A DNA stretch of 64,000 nucleotides from NCBI GenBank assembly GCA_025345505.1, contig JANVCC010009742.1, positions 2,688,202 to 2,752,201 of the forward strand. Reading direction: 5' to 3'. Both the position numbers and the translations under genes were made by a program. This document shows, one piece after another, positions 17,123 to 27,671 of this stretch; within the stretch, counting starts at the first letter, position 1; each line of letters starts with the position of its first letter. The notes under the pieces were generated by a model. It did no database searches. It saw only the letters and a list, made by a program, of their open reading frames with translations, and had not been told where the DNA came from. Source of the DNA: Todiramphus chloris collaris. Lineage: Eukaryota > Chordata > Aves > Coraciiformes > Alcedinidae.

Positions 17123-18289
17123 ATGACAGCCTGTATCGTTGGATGGTCGCATCTGCCTTTCGGAAAACTGGAGGGCGAGAGCGTGGAAAGCCTGATCGTC
17201 AAGGCGGCCGTCGCTGCACTCGATCATGCAGGCATCGGCCCGCAGGATGTCGACGAGATTGTCCTCGGCCACTTCAATGCCGGGTTCTCGCCGCAGGATT
17301 TCACCGCCAGCCTCGTCCTGCAGGCCAGCGATGCCTTCCGCTTCAAGCCCGCCACCCGGGTGGAAAATGCCTGCGCCACCGGTTCGGCTGCCGTGCATCA
17401 GGGCATAAAGACCATTCGCGCCGGCGCTGCCCGTGTTGTACTGGTGGTGGGTGTCGAGAAGATGACATCGACGCCGGGACCCGAGATCGGCAAGAACCTT
17501 CTCAAAGCCTCCTACCTGCCGGAAGAGGGCGATATCCCCGCCGGTTTTGCCGGGGTGTTCGGCCAGATTGCGGCGGCCTATTTCCAGAAATATGGCGACC
17601 AGTCCGATGCGCTGGCGACAATCGCCGCGAAGAACCACAAGAACGGTGTGGGCAATCCCTATGCGCAGATGCGCAAGGATCTGGGCTATGAATTCTGCCG
17701 GCATGAAAGCGAGAAGAACCCCTTCGTCGCCGGTCCGTTGAAGCGGACCGACTGCTCGCTGGTGTCGGACGGCGCAGCAGCGCTGGTTCTGACCGACACG
17801 CAGACGGCACTGAAGATGAAGCGCGCCGTGGCCTTCCGTGGCGCCGCCCATGTGCAGGATTTCCTGCCGATCTCCAAGCGCGACATCCTGCTGTTCGAAG
17901 GCTGCGCCGAAGGTTGGAAGCGCGCCCTCGATCAGGCCGGTGTCACCATCGACGATCTGTCCTTTGTCGAAACCCATGATTGCTTCACCATCGCCGAACT
18001 CATCGAATATGAGGCGATGGGTCTGGCCAAGCCGGGCGAGGGTGCCAAGGTCGCGCTGGAAGGCCAGACGGCCATGGGCGGGCGCCTGCCGGTCAATCCA
18101 TCCGGCGGTCTCAAGGCCAAGGGTCATCCGATCGGCGCCAGCGGCGTCTCCATGCATGTGCTCTCGTCCATGCAGCTGACGGGCGAAGCCGGTGGCATTC
18201 AGGTGCCGGATGCCAAGCTTGCCGGCATTTTCAACATGGGCGGCGCTGCCGTCGCCAACTATGTGTCGATCCTCGAACGCATCAAATAA
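17123..18289 (+). CDS. Thiolase-family acyltransferase (SCP-x type)
   Basis: Soluble thiolase of 388 residues. The acylated cysteine is C84 in ENACATGSAA, HDCF lies in the middle, and GGLKAKGHPIGASG near the C-terminus gives the second active-site histidine. The HDCFTIAE block is the mark of the SCP-x/lipid-transfer subgroup rather than biosynthetic PhaA. The enzyme probably cleaves or condenses a 3-oxoacyl-CoA; the chain is unknown. No partner OB-fold protein follows, which is often seen for this subgroup. TGGAGGA precedes the ATG at 17123. Confidence 0.85.
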   Translation: MTACIVGWSHLPFGKLEGESVESLIVKAAVAALDHAGIGPQDVDEIVLGHFNAGFSPQDFTASLVLQASDAFRFKPATRVENACATGSAAVHQGIKTIRAGAARVVLVVGVEKMTSTPGPEIGKNLLKASYLPEEGDIPAGFAGVFGQIAAAYFQKYGDQSDALATIAAKNHKNGVGNPYAQMRKDLGYEFCRHESEKNPFVAGPLKRTDCSLVSDGAAALVLTDTQTALKMKRAVAFRGAAHVQDFLPISKRDILLFEGCAEGWKRALDQAGVTIDDLSFVETHDCFTIAELIEYEAMGLAKPGEGAKVALEGQTAMGGRLPVNPSGGLKAKGHPIGASGVSMHVLSSMQLTGEAGGIQVPDAKLAGIFNMGGAAVANYVSILERIK

Positions 18290-18310
18290 ATCGTCCAATA
18301 GCGTTCTTTT

Positions 18311-18339
18311 CGAATCCGGGACTTCAAGTCCCGGATTCG
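18311..18339. terminator. Strong hairpin after the thiolase gene
   Basis: 14-base arms CGAATCCGGGACTT and AAGTCCCGGATTCG pair perfectly around one central base. It lies 22 bases past the thiolase stop. No run of T follows, so it may act as an mRNA 3' end rather than as a classical terminator. Confidence 0.5.
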
Positions 18340-18402
18340 TCGTGTCAAAAGCATCCGGCAAATCCATGAATTGAATCATCTTTTCCGGCAGAGGAAAAAG
18401 AC

Positions 18403-19113
18403 ATGTCGAACGGATGGAAAGAATCGGCATCCGCCTGGATTGCCGAACAGGCGGAAGACGGTGACTACGGCCGCGTTTATGTTCTCGACAAGCCGATGCT
18501 GGAACGCGTCAGCGGACGCGGCTTTAAAAACGCACTCGATGTCGGCTGCGGCGAAGGCCGCTTCTGCCGCATCCTCAAGGGCCTTGGAATCGAGCCGGTC
18601 GGTATTGACCCGACCGAGGAATTGCTGGCGCAGGCGCAGGCCCGCGACCCCGAAGGGGACTATCGTTTCGGGTATGCGGAGGCGCTGGAATTTCCGGATG
18701 CCTCTTTCGATCTGGTTGTAAGCTACCTCTCGCTCATCGATATTCCCTATCTGCGCAAGGCCATTACTGAAATGGTCAGGGTGCTTGCGCCGGGTGGGAC
18801 CCTGCTGATTGCCAATCTCAACAGTTTCAACACGGCGGGACAACCGGGGGGCTGGCAGCCCGATATCAACGGCGATCCGCGTTTCTACGTGGATCATTAT
18901 CTTGAGGAGCGTGTGGACTGGGTGGAGTGGCGCGGCATCCGCATCCAGAACTGGCATCGGCCACTGAGCACCTACATGTCGCTTCTCCTCGGCCATGGTC
19001 TCACCCTGCGCCATTTCGCCGAACCGGCACCTTATGGCGGCGATCCCGACAAGGCCGATCGCTACCGCCGGGTACCCTATTTCCTTGTCATGGAGTGGCA
19101 GAAGGGCGGCTGA
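18403..19113 (+). CDS. Class I SAM-dependent methyltransferase
   Basis: A 236-residue methyltransferase. The SAM-binding motif I is ALDVGCGEGRFCR (about 44-56), followed by the acidic IGIDPTEEL motif and DLVVSYLSLIDI. A GAGG lies upstream of the ATG. The substrate is unknown. The gene stands between the thiolase and asparaginase genes with separate spacing to each, so no pathway can be deduced. Confidence 0.82.
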   Translation: MSNGWKESASAWIAEQAEDGDYGRVYVLDKPMLERVSGRGFKNALDVGCGEGRFCRILKGLGIEPVGIDPTEELLAQAQARDPEGDYRFGYAEALEFPDASFDLVVSYLSLIDIPYLRKAITEMVRVLAPGGTLLIANLNSFNTAGQPGGWQPDINGDPRFYVDHYLEERVDWVEWRGIRIQNWHRPLSTYMSLLLGHGLTLRHFAEPAPYGGDPDKADRYRRVPYFLVMEWQKGG

Positions 19114-19216
19114 GCGCAATTGTGCCGTTTTCGCCATTGGAAAGGCAAACGGGGCATCCTATAAGACCATCAATTCCGGCGGACGCCGGTCGATTTCCTG
19201 AGCAATGTAGGGCGTT

Positions 19217-20236
19217 ATGAGCAATCCGGTTCTGGTTGAAGTTTTTCGCGGCGAAACAGTGGAGAGCCGCCATCGCGGCGCGGTTGTTGTCACAGATGGC
19301 GACGGCAAGATTGTCTATTCGGCCGGCGATATCGACCGGCCGACCTTTCCCCGTTCGGCGATCAAGGCAATCCAGGCGCTGCCGCTGGTGGAAAGCGGCG
19401 CTGCCGATGCCTATGGCTTCGGCAATGAGGAATTGGCCATGGCCTGCGCGTCGCATTCGGGCGAACCGCTGCATGTGAGCAAGGCCGCCGACATGCTCGG
19501 CCGTGCGGGTCTCGACCTCTCCGCGCTGGAATGCGGTGCGCATTGGTCATCCGATCAGTCCGTGCTGATCACCCAGGCCCGCAGCATGCAGGAGCCGACG
19601 GCGCTGCACAACAACTGCTCCGGCAAGCATTCCGGATTTCTTTGCACCTGCGTGCATCTCGGCATCGAGACCGCAGGCTATTCGACCCTGGGATCGCCGA
19701 CGCAGACCATGGTATGCGAAGCCATGGAGAGCGTGACCGGCGCGGTTCATTCGCTGGATCATTGCGGCACGGACGGTTGCTCCATCCCGACCTATGCCAT
19801 CCCATTGAAAAGCCTTGCCCATGGCTTTGCCCGCATGGCGACCGGCACCGGCCTGCCGCCGGTACGGGCCAAGGCAGCAAAGCGTCTGCTCGATGCCACC
19901 ATGGCGGCCCCATATTATGTTGCAGGCACCAACCGCGCCTGCACGCGGCTGATGGAAATGGCGCCGGGACGCATCTTCGTCAAGACCGGTGCGGAAGGCG
20001 TTTTTGTGGCGGCTTTGCCGGAGTTCGGTCTCGGTATCGCGCTCAAATGCGATGATGGCGCGACCCGCGCCTCCGAAGCGATGATTGGAGCGGTTCTCGC
20101 GCGGATTTTCCGTGGGGATGCGGAGCTGGAATCGAAGCTCGACCGGTTTGCCGACCGCGAAATGCGCAACTGGAACGGCATCACCTACGGTGTTGTCAGC
20201 CCGGCCGATATCCTGACGGAAGCCGATATCAACTGA
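19217..20236 (+). CDS. L-asparaginase II, Rhizobium type
   Basis: Hydrolyses L-asparagine to aspartate and ammonia, 339 residues. This is the family of the Rhizobium etli enzyme, unrelated to the E. coli type. Its expected residues are here: S47 and K50 in PRSAIK, the zinc-site C134 and K137 in NNCSGKHSG, and C188 in DHCGTDGC. The cytoplasmic location is inferred from the missing signal peptide. AGGG precedes the ATG. It converges on the Tat-exported repeat protein with an 8-base overlap. Confidence 0.9.
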   Translation: MSNPVLVEVFRGETVESRHRGAVVVTDGDGKIVYSAGDIDRPTFPRSAIKAIQALPLVESGAADAYGFGNEELAMACASHSGEPLHVSKAADMLGRAGLDLSALECGAHWSSDQSVLITQARSMQEPTALHNNCSGKHSGFLCTCVHLGIETAGYSTLGSPTQTMVCEAMESVTGAVHSLDHCGTDGCSIPTYAIPLKSLAHGFARMATGTGLPPVRAKAAKRLLDATMAAPYYVAGTNRACTRLMEMAPGRIFVKTGAEGVFVAALPEFGLGIALKCDDGATRASEAMIGAVLARIFRGDAELESKLDRFADREMRNWNGITYGVVSPADILTEADIN

Positions 20237-21557
20237 GAATATTGCGCGCGACGATCAGCTTGTCATAACCGCTGGCATTCTGCCGGGCGAGATCCTTGGT
20301 CACCGCATCCATCCAGCGATGGCCGAGAATGCCGCCCCGGACGGCCTTCTCGATGATATTGTCGGTGATGACAGCGGAGCCGACACCGTCGACGACGCTG
20401 ACATAAATGCCGGTGCCCGCCTGCCGGATCACATTGCCCGTGGCGGTGAGGTTGCGCATATAGGGGCCCCAACCCAGCTTGATGCCGTAGAGGGCCGCGT
20501 TCTCGATGACGTTGCCCGTCACGGCAATATCCGCTTCGACGCTGATGCCGATGCCGAAACCCGGCGCATCGGCGGGATAGGGCCCGATGGCGGTGAGGTT
20601 GCGCACCACATTGCCGCTGCAGGTGCCCATGCGACCGCCGCCATCGAAATTGACCATGGAAATGCCGCTGGCCGCGCCATCGACGATGTTGTTGGCGATC
20701 ACCGCGCCTTCGAAGGCGAATTCGGAATAAAGCGCCATCTCGCCGCTGCCGGTGCAATTGTTGCCGATGATCTGCACATTGTTTCCGGCATTGGCGCGGA
20801 CTGCGGAGAAGGCGCACCCCACCAGCACATTGTTGGAAACAAGCACATTGCCGGCACGGAACACATTGATGCCATTGCCGTTCTGGCCGGTGCCACCGCC
20901 ATCGGCGCGGATATTCTCGACGCGGTTGCCGCTGACGATGGTCCCGTCCGGCCCCTGTGCATCGCGAAAAATCAGAATGCCGCCATTGCCGCAATCGCCG
21001 ATATGATTGGCGGTGATGTCGAGCCCGGCGGATTGCGACGCAAAAATACCCGCATCCCGGGCGCCGCTGATGCGGTTGTTGCGGATACTGCCGCCGCATT
21101 GAGAAAGCGCAATGGCGTTTTTGCCCGATGCCGTGAAATCGCAATCCTCGATGACAATCCGGGTGACATTGGCAGCATCGGCCAGCGCCTTGGCACCGCC
21201 GGCAAGCGGCTGGTTCGCGCCATCGATGACAAGCCCGCTGAGGCGGATCTGCGCGCCGCTGCTGGCCCTCAGAAAGGAACCGCCGCCGCCATAAACGAGG
21301 CGGGTTGCGCCGGAAATGCCGGCGAGATTGGTCCGTGCGGGCAAATCCACGCCGGAAACAATATAGGTTCCGGGCTGCAGGAAAATCTGATCACCGGTCG
21401 CGCTCGCCTTCTGCAGGAGGGCATTGAGCGCCTTGCCCTGATCATCAGGCGATCCCGGATTCAGCCCTGTGGATGCCGCCGCAAAAGCGCGGGCGGGCAG
21501 GAGTGCCCCGGCACCGAGCCCGGCCATTCCACCGAGAACAAGACGTCTGTCGATCAC
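20229..21557 (-). CDS. Tat-exported parallel beta-helix repeat protein (TIGR03808 type)
   Basis: A 442-residue secreted protein. The chosen GTG start has TGAGGT 8 bases upstream and gives an N-terminus DRRLVLGGMAGLGAGALLP, a twin-arginine signal followed by a hydrophobic core and AFA cleavage site. The rest is built of right-handed beta-helix repeats of about 20-25 residues with N-x-I/V turns, such as NNRISGARDAGIFAS and GNVIENAALYGIKLG. A longer frame from 21653 exists but would nearly abut the divergent gene. Function is unknown; such folds often bind polysaccharide. Confidence 0.78.
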   Translation of the reverse strand: MIDRRLVLGGMAGLGAGALLPARAFAAASTGLNPGSPDDQGKALNALLQKASATGDQIFLQPGTYIVSGVDLPARTNLAGISGATRLVYGGGGSFLRASSGAQIRLSGLVIDGANQPLAGGAKALADAANVTRIVIEDCDFTASGKNAIALSQCGGSIRNNRISGARDAGIFASQSAGLDITANHIGDCGNGGILIFRDAQGPDGTIVSGNRVENIRADGGGTGQNGNGINVFRAGNVLVSNNVLVGCAFSAVRANAGNNVQIIGNNCTGSGEMALYSEFAFEGAVIANNIVDGAASGISMVNFDGGGRMGTCSGNVVRNLTAIGPYPADAPGFGIGISVEADIAVTGNVIENAALYGIKLGWGPYMRNLTATGNVIRQAGTGIYVSVVDGVGSAVITDNIIEKAVRGGILGHRWMDAVTKDLARQNASGYDKLIVARNILS

Positions 21558-21664
21558 GGGCTTTACCTCAGGTTCAGCGTTTGGACAGGCCGAGGATTGT
21601 GTGTCTTTTGGCCAATCGATTGATGGCACTTGCAGCTTGGTCAGGCAAGGCATACCTTCACCGG

Positions 21665-22150
21665 ATGAGCAGAGCTTTCACCAAGGAAGACGACAGCAAT
21701 TCATCGATTGATCTGGGCGAGCGCCCCGTCAGTCCGCACCGGAATCTGGTGACCGAAAACGGTCTTGCCATGATCGATGCTGAGATCGCTGCCCTGCATG
21801 AGGAACTGGCCAAGGGCAATGCCGAGGCCGACCGCGACCTGATCGCGCGGGCCTCGCGTGACCTGCGTTACTGGACGGCGCGGCGGGAGACGGCGGAGGT
21901 TTCCCATCCCGACCCCGCCAGCTCCGTGGTGCGCTTCGGCATGACGGTGACCATCGCCGACGAGCATGATACCCGCCACAGCTGGGCCATCGTCGGCGAG
22001 GACGAGGCCGATGCCAGCCACGGCAAGATTTCGCACGTCTCGCCCATGGCGCAACTGATGTTCGGCAAATCGCTCGGCGATATTTTCGAACTCAACGGCC
22101 GCGAATGGGAAATCATCGCGATCGGACTGCCGCAGGTTGAATCAGAATAA
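21665..22150 (+). CDS. GreA/GreB-family protein
   Basis: A 161-residue protein whose start MSRAFTKEDD is that of GreB factors. Its C-terminal half has the FKBP-like Gre domain (VRFGMTVTIADEHD, then ISHVSPMAQLMFGKSLGDIFELNGREWEI, key words SPMAQLMFGKSLGD). The N-terminal coiled coil seems shorter than in true GreA/GreB, so it may be a paralogue that binds the RNA polymerase secondary channel. It is divergent from the Tat protein. The ribosome site is weak. Confidence 0.75.
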   Translation: MSRAFTKEDDSNSSIDLGERPVSPHRNLVTENGLAMIDAEIAALHEELAKGNAEADRDLIARASRDLRYWTARRETAEVSHPDPASSVVRFGMTVTIADEHDTRHSWAIVGEDEADASHGKISHVSPMAQLMFGKSLGDIFELNGREWEIIAIGLPQVESE

Positions 22151-22438
22151 CCAGAGAAAGCTCTAAGCCATTCGGTTACAAGGGTTCTTTGGCTGATTGC
22201 CCCAATTGGGCTGGGAAAGGCAGGCTCAGCTTTGCGGATGCATCATAAGCCATTTTTATCTGCCTGAGAAACAATGGCAGACGGTATTAGGGTCAATCCC
22301 TTGTCAGTTTCTAAAACCTCAAGTTCGTCTCCGATCTCGATCAAGGTGACCACATACATGATCTGCGCCCCAGTGTTGCGAACGAATTACAACACCTGCA
22401 GTCAAGTGAATCAAGATCGATGATCTCATCACTTCGTC

Positions 22439-23431
22439 TTACAGCCAGCCCTTTTTGCGGAAGATCAGCAGCGGGATGACGGCCGAGGCAATCATCATGC
22501 CGATAGCCATGGGATAGCCCCACATCGTCTTGAGTTCCGGCATGAACTCGAAATTCATGCCGTAGATCGAGGCCACCAGCGTTGGCGGCATGAAAGCGAC
22601 GGCCGCCACCGAGAAGATCTTGATGATGGCGTTCTGTTCGATGGAGATGAGGCCAACCACCGTATCGAGCAGGAAGGTGATCTTGTTGGAGAGGAAGTCG
22701 ACATAGGTGCTCAGCGACTGCGTGTCACGCTCCAGCGACTTGATCCACGCCTTCGTCTCTTTCTTGTAGCTGTTCTGTTCGGTAATTGCGGCGAGGTAGA
22801 CCAGCAGGCGGCTCACCCCGGCAATGCTTTCCCGCACCTTCGACAGAAACGCACCCTGGCCGCCGATCCGCGTGAGGCTGTCGCGGAAATTCTTCGTCGT
22901 CATCGGCTTGTCATTGTCGGAACGGCGGAAGATCGTGTGGGAGTTCTGGTCGATGTCCGAGGCGACGCCTTCGAGAATATCGGCAATGCGATCCGTCACG
23001 GCTTCGATGATCCCGAGCAGAATGGTCACGCCGCTGCATTTGTCGTTGATCAGCCCGTTGCCGGGCTTCGACGCCCGGCTGACATAGAGGCTGAAGGCGC
23101 GCGGCTCGGCATAGCGCACCGTGACAAGGAACGAACCCGTCAGGATGAACGAGATCGGACTGATGGCGTGATGCTTGTCCTCGGTGAAATAGAGGATTGG
23201 TGCCGTCAGGTACTGTCCGCCATTTTCGGTATAGAAACGGCTGGACTCCTCGATCTCCACCATATCCTCGCGGGTAGGGATGGCGGTCTTGGTCCAGATC
23301 TCGGTCTGCACATCCTCGTCATGGGTGGGATTGAGCAGGTCGATCCAGACCGTATTGTCTGGCAGGGCATCGCCGACCTTGGCCGGGCGAGCGGCCAGAT
23401 GATCTGCTTCAAGCGTATAAACAACGATCAT
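22439..23431 (-). CDS. corA: CorA-type magnesium/cobalt channel
   Basis: Inner-membrane divalent cation channel, 330 residues. The large cytoplasmic N-terminal domain is followed by two C-terminal membrane helices with the signature G291-M-N in YGMNFEFMPEL, then a basic tail RKKGWL. The start codon follows the methylmalonyl-CoA mutase stop by one base (TGA C ATG), so translation is very probably coupled to it. This suggests the channel, which passes Mg2+ and often Co2+ or Ni2+, is made together with a cobalamin enzyme. Confidence 0.9.
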   Translation of the reverse strand: MIVVYTLEADHLAARPAKVGDALPDNTVWIDLLNPTHDEDVQTEIWTKTAIPTREDMVEIEESSRFYTENGGQYLTAPILYFTEDKHHAISPISFILTGSFLVTVRYAEPRAFSLYVSRASKPGNGLINDKCSGVTILLGIIEAVTDRIADILEGVASDIDQNSHTIFRRSDNDKPMTTKNFRDSLTRIGGQGAFLSKVRESIAGVSRLLVYLAAITEQNSYKKETKAWIKSLERDTQSLSTYVDFLSNKITFLLDTVVGLISIEQNAIIKIFSVAAVAFMPPTLVASIYGMNFEFMPELKTMWGYPMAIGMMIASAVIPLLIFRKKGWL

Positions 23432-23432
23432 G

Positions 23433-24966
23433 TCACAATGAACCCAGCAAGGTATCAATCAGCTTTTCCGCCGCTTCACCGATCACGGTCCCCGGCGGGA
23501 AGATAGCGGTCGCGCCTGCCTTGAGCACGGCATCGAAATCCTGGGGCGGAATGACGCCGCCGACAATGATCAGGATATCGTCGTGCTCGCGCCGTTTCAG
23601 CGCCTCTTTCAGTTCGGGAACAAGGGTGAGATGCCCGGCTGCCAGCGAAGACACGCCGACAATGTCGACATTGCTCTCAATGGCAAGCTCCGCCACTTCA
23701 TCCGGTGTCTGGAACATGGCGCCGACGATCACGTCGAAGCCGAGATCGCCAAACGCCGTTGCAATCACCTTCTGGCCGCGGTCGTGGCCGTCCTGGCCCA
23801 TCTTGGCGACGAGGATGCGCGGCTTTTCGCCGGTGCGCTTTTCATAGGCGGCGGCCTTGGCCTGCACCCGGTCGATCACCGCGCTCTTGCCGACTTCCTT
23901 GCGGTAGACGCCGGAAATGGTGCGGATATCGGCGACATGGCGGCCATAGGCTTTTTCCAGTGCCAGCGAAATTTCGCCGACCGTTGCCCGGGCCCGTGCG
24001 GCCTTGATGGCGAAATCGAGGAGGTTGCCGGTGCCGGATTTGGCGGCGCTGGTCAGGGCGGTCAAGGCGCCGTCCACGGCGGTCACATCGCGCGTGCCCT
24101 TGAGCTGCTGCAGCTTCGACAGCTGGCGGGCCCGCACCTCGGCATTGTCGATCTTCAGCACATCGATTTTGACGTCATCGGCCGGCCGGTAGGAATTGAC
24201 CCCGATCACCGGCTGCTGGCCGCTGTCGATGCGTGCCTGGGTTCGTGCCGCTGCCGCCTCGATGCGCAGTTTGGGAATGCCCTGTTCGATGGCTTTCGCC
24301 ATGCCGCCGAGCGTCTCGATTTCCTCGATATGGGCGAGCGCCCGCGTCGCCAGATCGTGGGTCAGGCGCTCCACATACGCCGAGCCGCCCCAGGGATCGA
24401 TGATGCGCGTGGTGCCGGATTCCTTTTGCAGGATCAGCTGGGTGTTGCGGGCGATGCGGGCCGAATGGTCGGTCGGCAGCGCCAGCGCCTCGTCAAAGGA
24501 GTTGGTGTGCAGCGACTGGGTGTGCCCCTGGGTCGATGCCATCGCCTCGATCATGGTGCGCATGATGTTGTTGTAGGGGTCCTGCGCGGTCAACGACCAG
24601 CCGGACGTTTGCGAATGGGTGCGCAGGGAGAGCGAGCGTTCGTCTTTCGGGTTGAAGTTCTTCTTCAGCAGCACCGCCCAGAGCAGGCGCGCGGCGCGCA
24701 TCTTGGCGACTTCCATGAAGAAGTTCATGCCGATGGCCCAGAAGAACGACAGGCGCGGCGCGAACGTATCGATGTCGAGCCCGGCGGCGACACCGGCCCG
24801 GACATATTCGATGCCGTCGGCAATGGTATAGGCAAGCTCGAGATCGGCGGTCGCGCCGGCCTCCTGCATGTGATAACCGGAAATCGAGATCGAGTTGAAT
24901 TTCGGCATATTCTGCGAGGTATAGGAGAAAATGTCCGAAATGATCCGCATCGAAGGCTGCGGCGGG

Positions 24967-24998
<32 letters not shown>

Positions 24999-25565
24999 CA
25001 GAATGTCGTTCTGAATGGTTCCGGCGAGCAGTTTCTGGTCGACGCCCTGTTCCTCGGCGGCAACGATGTAAAGCGCCAGAATCGGCAGGACCGCGCCGTT
25101 CATGGTCATCGACACGGTCATTTCCCCAAGGGGAATCCCGTCGAACAATTGCTGCATGTCGAGAATGGAATCGATGGCTACGCCCGCCATGCCGACGTCA
25201 CCGGCCACGCGCGGATGATCGCTGTCATAGCCGCGGTGCGTGGCAAGATCGAAGGCGACGGAAAGGCCCTTTTGGCCGCCCGCCAGATTGCGCCGGTAAA
25301 ACGCGTTGGATTCTTCCGCCGTCGAAAATCCCGCATATTGCCGGATCGTCCAGGGCTGCTGGACATACATGGTGGGGTAGGGCCCGCGGATGAACGGGGC
25401 CGATCCTGGAAACGTGTCGAGGTGGGACAGGCCCTTCAGTGCCGCATCGCCATAGGTGCGCTTGACGCGGATACCTTCCGGGGTTTTCCACGCCGCTGCT
25501 TCGGGCTTGCGGGCAGATGCTTTGGGCTCTTGCCAGTCGATCTGGGTAAAATCGGGAACTCTCAT
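23433..25565 (-). CDS. Methylmalonyl-CoA mutase, large (catalytic) subunit
   Basis: Adenosylcobalamin enzyme that interconverts methylmalonyl-CoA and succinyl-CoA in propionate use, 710 residues. The N-terminal TIM barrel has [32 protein letters not shown] in family form (key words [15 protein letters not shown]), and [10 protein letters not shown]. The C-terminal B12 domain has the cobalt-ligand motif D-G-H-D-R-G, then SSLAAGH and VGGVIPP. Its start overlaps the small-subunit stop by ATGA. The known names are mutB, scpA and bhbA; I do not choose between them. Confidence 0.94.
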
Positions 25566-27004
25566 TCTGCGGAAGCCTGCAATGTTTCATCGATGCGTGG
25601 GAAGGTCAGCGGCTCGCAGTGAACCACACCATCCGTCGGCAGCGGCATATGGGGGGCATCAAGCACGGTCACTGGCCGCTCTTCCTTCGCAGGGAAAAGT
25701 GTCGTTCCGATGATCGCCCGCGTGCCGGACCGGTATTCTTCGTTGCGCGCCGTCCGCGCCGCGATGATGCGCTGCTGGAAGCGGTCTTCGACCAAGCTTT
25801 GCAAAATGCCGCCTTCCTTTTCCAGCATCTGGAATTCCTTCCATGCGGCCTCGCACAGGGCGTCGGTCAAGGCTTCGATCGCACCCGAACCGGCTCCCGG
25901 ATCGGCGACGAAGGCAAGGTTGCTCTCGTCGGCCAGTACCAGCTGGGTGTTGCGGGCAAGCCGCCGCGCAAACGGGTCGGGCAGGCCGTGGGTGATGGTA
26001 TGCGGCAGGATGGCGAGGCTGTCGGCACCGCCCACCGCCGCCGCAAACGCCGCAATCGTGGTGCGCAGCGTGTTGGTTTCGCAGTCCTTTTTCGTCATCA
26101 TCCGCATGGAGGTTTCCGCATGGATGGTTGCGGCAGACGGGGGAATGCCGCAGGCCTCCTGCAGGCGAGCCCAGAGGCGGCGCAGCGCCCGCAGCTTGGC
26201 GATGGACAGGAACTGATCCTGATCGACGGCGATGGAAAAACCGATATGCGGGGCGGCGTAGACAATCGGCTGGCGCGCTTGCTCGAACAGGCGGAAATGG
26301 CCCGATGCGATGGACAGCATGGCGCCCAGCTCCTGCGCCTCCGTTGCACCGGCATTGTGATAGACCCGGCCATCGGCTTCCAGCACGATCCCCGGCAGGT
26401 CGGTGGAGAAGAACCCGGCCAGCGACTGCGGCAGGGATGCCTTGAGCGCTGCCAGCGTCATGCGCAGGCGGCCGGTTCCGGCCAGCGTTGCCGCGGGATC
26501 GATCCCCAGCGAGAAGCTCAGTGTTTTCGGGTTGATATTGCGCGGGCGCATGTAATCGACGAACCAGTCGGCACAGGCGCGGCTTTTCGGATGCACGTCC
26601 ATGCGCAGGTGGATCATCTCCAGATGCACGCCGCGCAGCACCTGATCGACCGCCTCGCGCGTTGACGGCAAACCGTAGCCAAACGCGTTGGGTGCCCCTT
26701 CGAACACCAGCGAAATACCGGTCGCGCCGTTTTCCAGATCTTCCAGAAGCTGCCTGTTGGCGCGAACCGGGTCCGGATCGTCGATGCGCTGGACGATATG
26801 CCATGGCTGCGCCGGATTACGGCGCGGGGTCAGTTTGGCATTCTTGCGGCGTTCATACAGCGGCTCGATGGGAATATTGTCGTCGGTCCGCGAGACGAGG
26901 GCCTCATGGAAATCCGCACCCTTCAGGGCCTTTTGCGCCAGTTTGACCCAGCCCTCGCGGTTTGCCGCGGCAAACGCCGTGTCCTTTAGGATAGACGCGT
27001 CCAT
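25562..27004 (-). CDS. Methylmalonyl-CoA mutase, small subunit
   Basis: Partner subunit of 480 residues, homologous to the large subunit but without the DGHDRG cobalamin motif. Shared barrel stretches include [13 protein letters not shown] and [16 protein letters not shown]. It lacks a working active site in characterised enzymes and stabilises the heterodimer. The start MDASILKDT at 27004 is preferred; an in-frame ATG at 27130 adds 42 unlikely residues. First gene of a coupled three-gene unit ending with corA. Confidence 0.88.
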   Translation of the reverse strand: MDASILKDTAFAAANREGWVKLAQKALKGADFHEALVSRTDDNIPIEPLYERRKNAKLTPRRNPAQPWHIVQRIDDPDPVRANRQLLEDLENGATGISLVFEGAPNAFGYGLPSTREAVDQVLRGVHLEMIHLRMDVHPKSRACADWFVDYMRPRNINPKTLSFSLGIDPAATLAGTGRLRMTLAALKASLPQSLAGFFSTDLPGIVLEADGRVYHNAGATEAQELGAMLSIASGHFRLFEQARQPIVYAAPHIGFSIAVDQDQFLSIAKLRALRRLWARLQEACGIPPSAATIHAETSMRMMTKKDCETNTLRTTIAAFAAAVGGADSLAILPHTITHGLPDPFARRLARNTQLVLADESNLAFVADPGAGSGAIEALTDALCEAAWKEFQMLEKEGGILQSLVEDRFQQRIIAARTARNEEYRSGTRAIIGTTLFPAKEERPVTVLDAPHMPLPTDGVVHCEPLTFPRIDETLQASAE

Positions 27005-27308
27005 GCTCACTCCCGGTCGAATCAAACCGGCTTTCCGCCGAATGAGATCATTTCGGCCGGAAACCGGCGTCACTGTTGGTTTTCGGTACGCAAAAACGCA
27101 ATTTGCGTCAGGCCCGATATTTCCTGCCAACTTTAGGGGGTGTTATGCTGCTTCGCAATAAAACAAAACATCTGGCCCTGAGATAGTGGGCCCGGAAAAC
27201 CCGCTTCAGCTGGTCGATATGGTCCAACTGTCGGCACCGTCGACGTGACGGACCGGTGAATCCCTGCTTTCCGCGGGATCGACGAGGCCGGCAGCAGCCT
27301 CGATCCGG
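27005..27308. other. Intergenic region without a recognised gene
   Basis: About 304 bp between the start of the small mutase subunit and the end of the Gly/Tyr-rich lipoprotein gene. It must hold the mutase operon promoter. I see no clear -35/-10 pair, no cobalamin riboswitch and no RNA gene. Confidence 0.5.
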
Positions 27309-27671
27309 TTATTGATGTGACCGGCCGGGACCGCCGTCATTGCTGGTCCGGTAGCGGGGAATGAAGACCCGGCGGCCGTCTGACCGTGCCATTCCGGAAT
27401 GCCCATTCCACCCCGGACGATTACCGCGGTAGTCCCAGTGGCGCCTGCCATAATCGCGGCGGTAATAGTTCCGCCCGTAATAGTTGCGCCCGTAATAGCT
27501 GCGTCCATAGCGCGGACCGCCAAAATAGACCGAATCATAGTAGCCGCCGTAGCCGCCATAATAACCGCCATAGCCGCTATATCCCCGGTAGTAGGTACCT
27601 TCGACGCACCCGGACAGCGCCAGGCCTGAAAAGCCGATTACGGCTGCAACGATAAGAGACTTGATAGACAT
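27309..27671 (-). CDS. Gly/Tyr/Arg-rich lipoprotein
   Basis: A 120-residue small lipoprotein. The signal peptide ends in the lipobox LSGC (C22). The mature part begins with a Gly-Tyr block (GYSGYGGYYGGYGGYYDS) and continues with YGRNYY-type Arg/Tyr repeats and a basic tail. It should be anchored in the periplasm or outer membrane. No family is recognised. The low-complexity repeats in both DNA and protein can create false frames in the same segment. Confidence 0.72.
   Translation of the reverse strand: MSIKSLIVAAVIGFSGLALSGCVEGTYYRGYSGYGGYYGGYGGYYDSVYFGGPRYGRSYYGRNYYGRNYYRRDYGRRHWDYRGNRPGWNGHSGMARSDGRRVFIPRYRTSNDGGPGRSHQ

Noticed and set aside
23583..25622. 679-codon open frame opposite the methylmalonyl-CoA mutase gene
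   Set aside because: Composition of an antisense frame and no recognisable domain; the mutase frame is certain.
27005..27308. Cobalamin riboswitch before the methylmalonyl-CoA mutase genes
   Set aside because: I could not find the conserved B12-box (GCCACTG-type) or the expected multi-stem layout in the leader.
27420..27600. Repeated Gly/Tyr coding DNA that looks like a tandem repeat locus
   Set aside because: It is the low-complexity part of a lipoprotein with a good signal peptide; the period is not regular.
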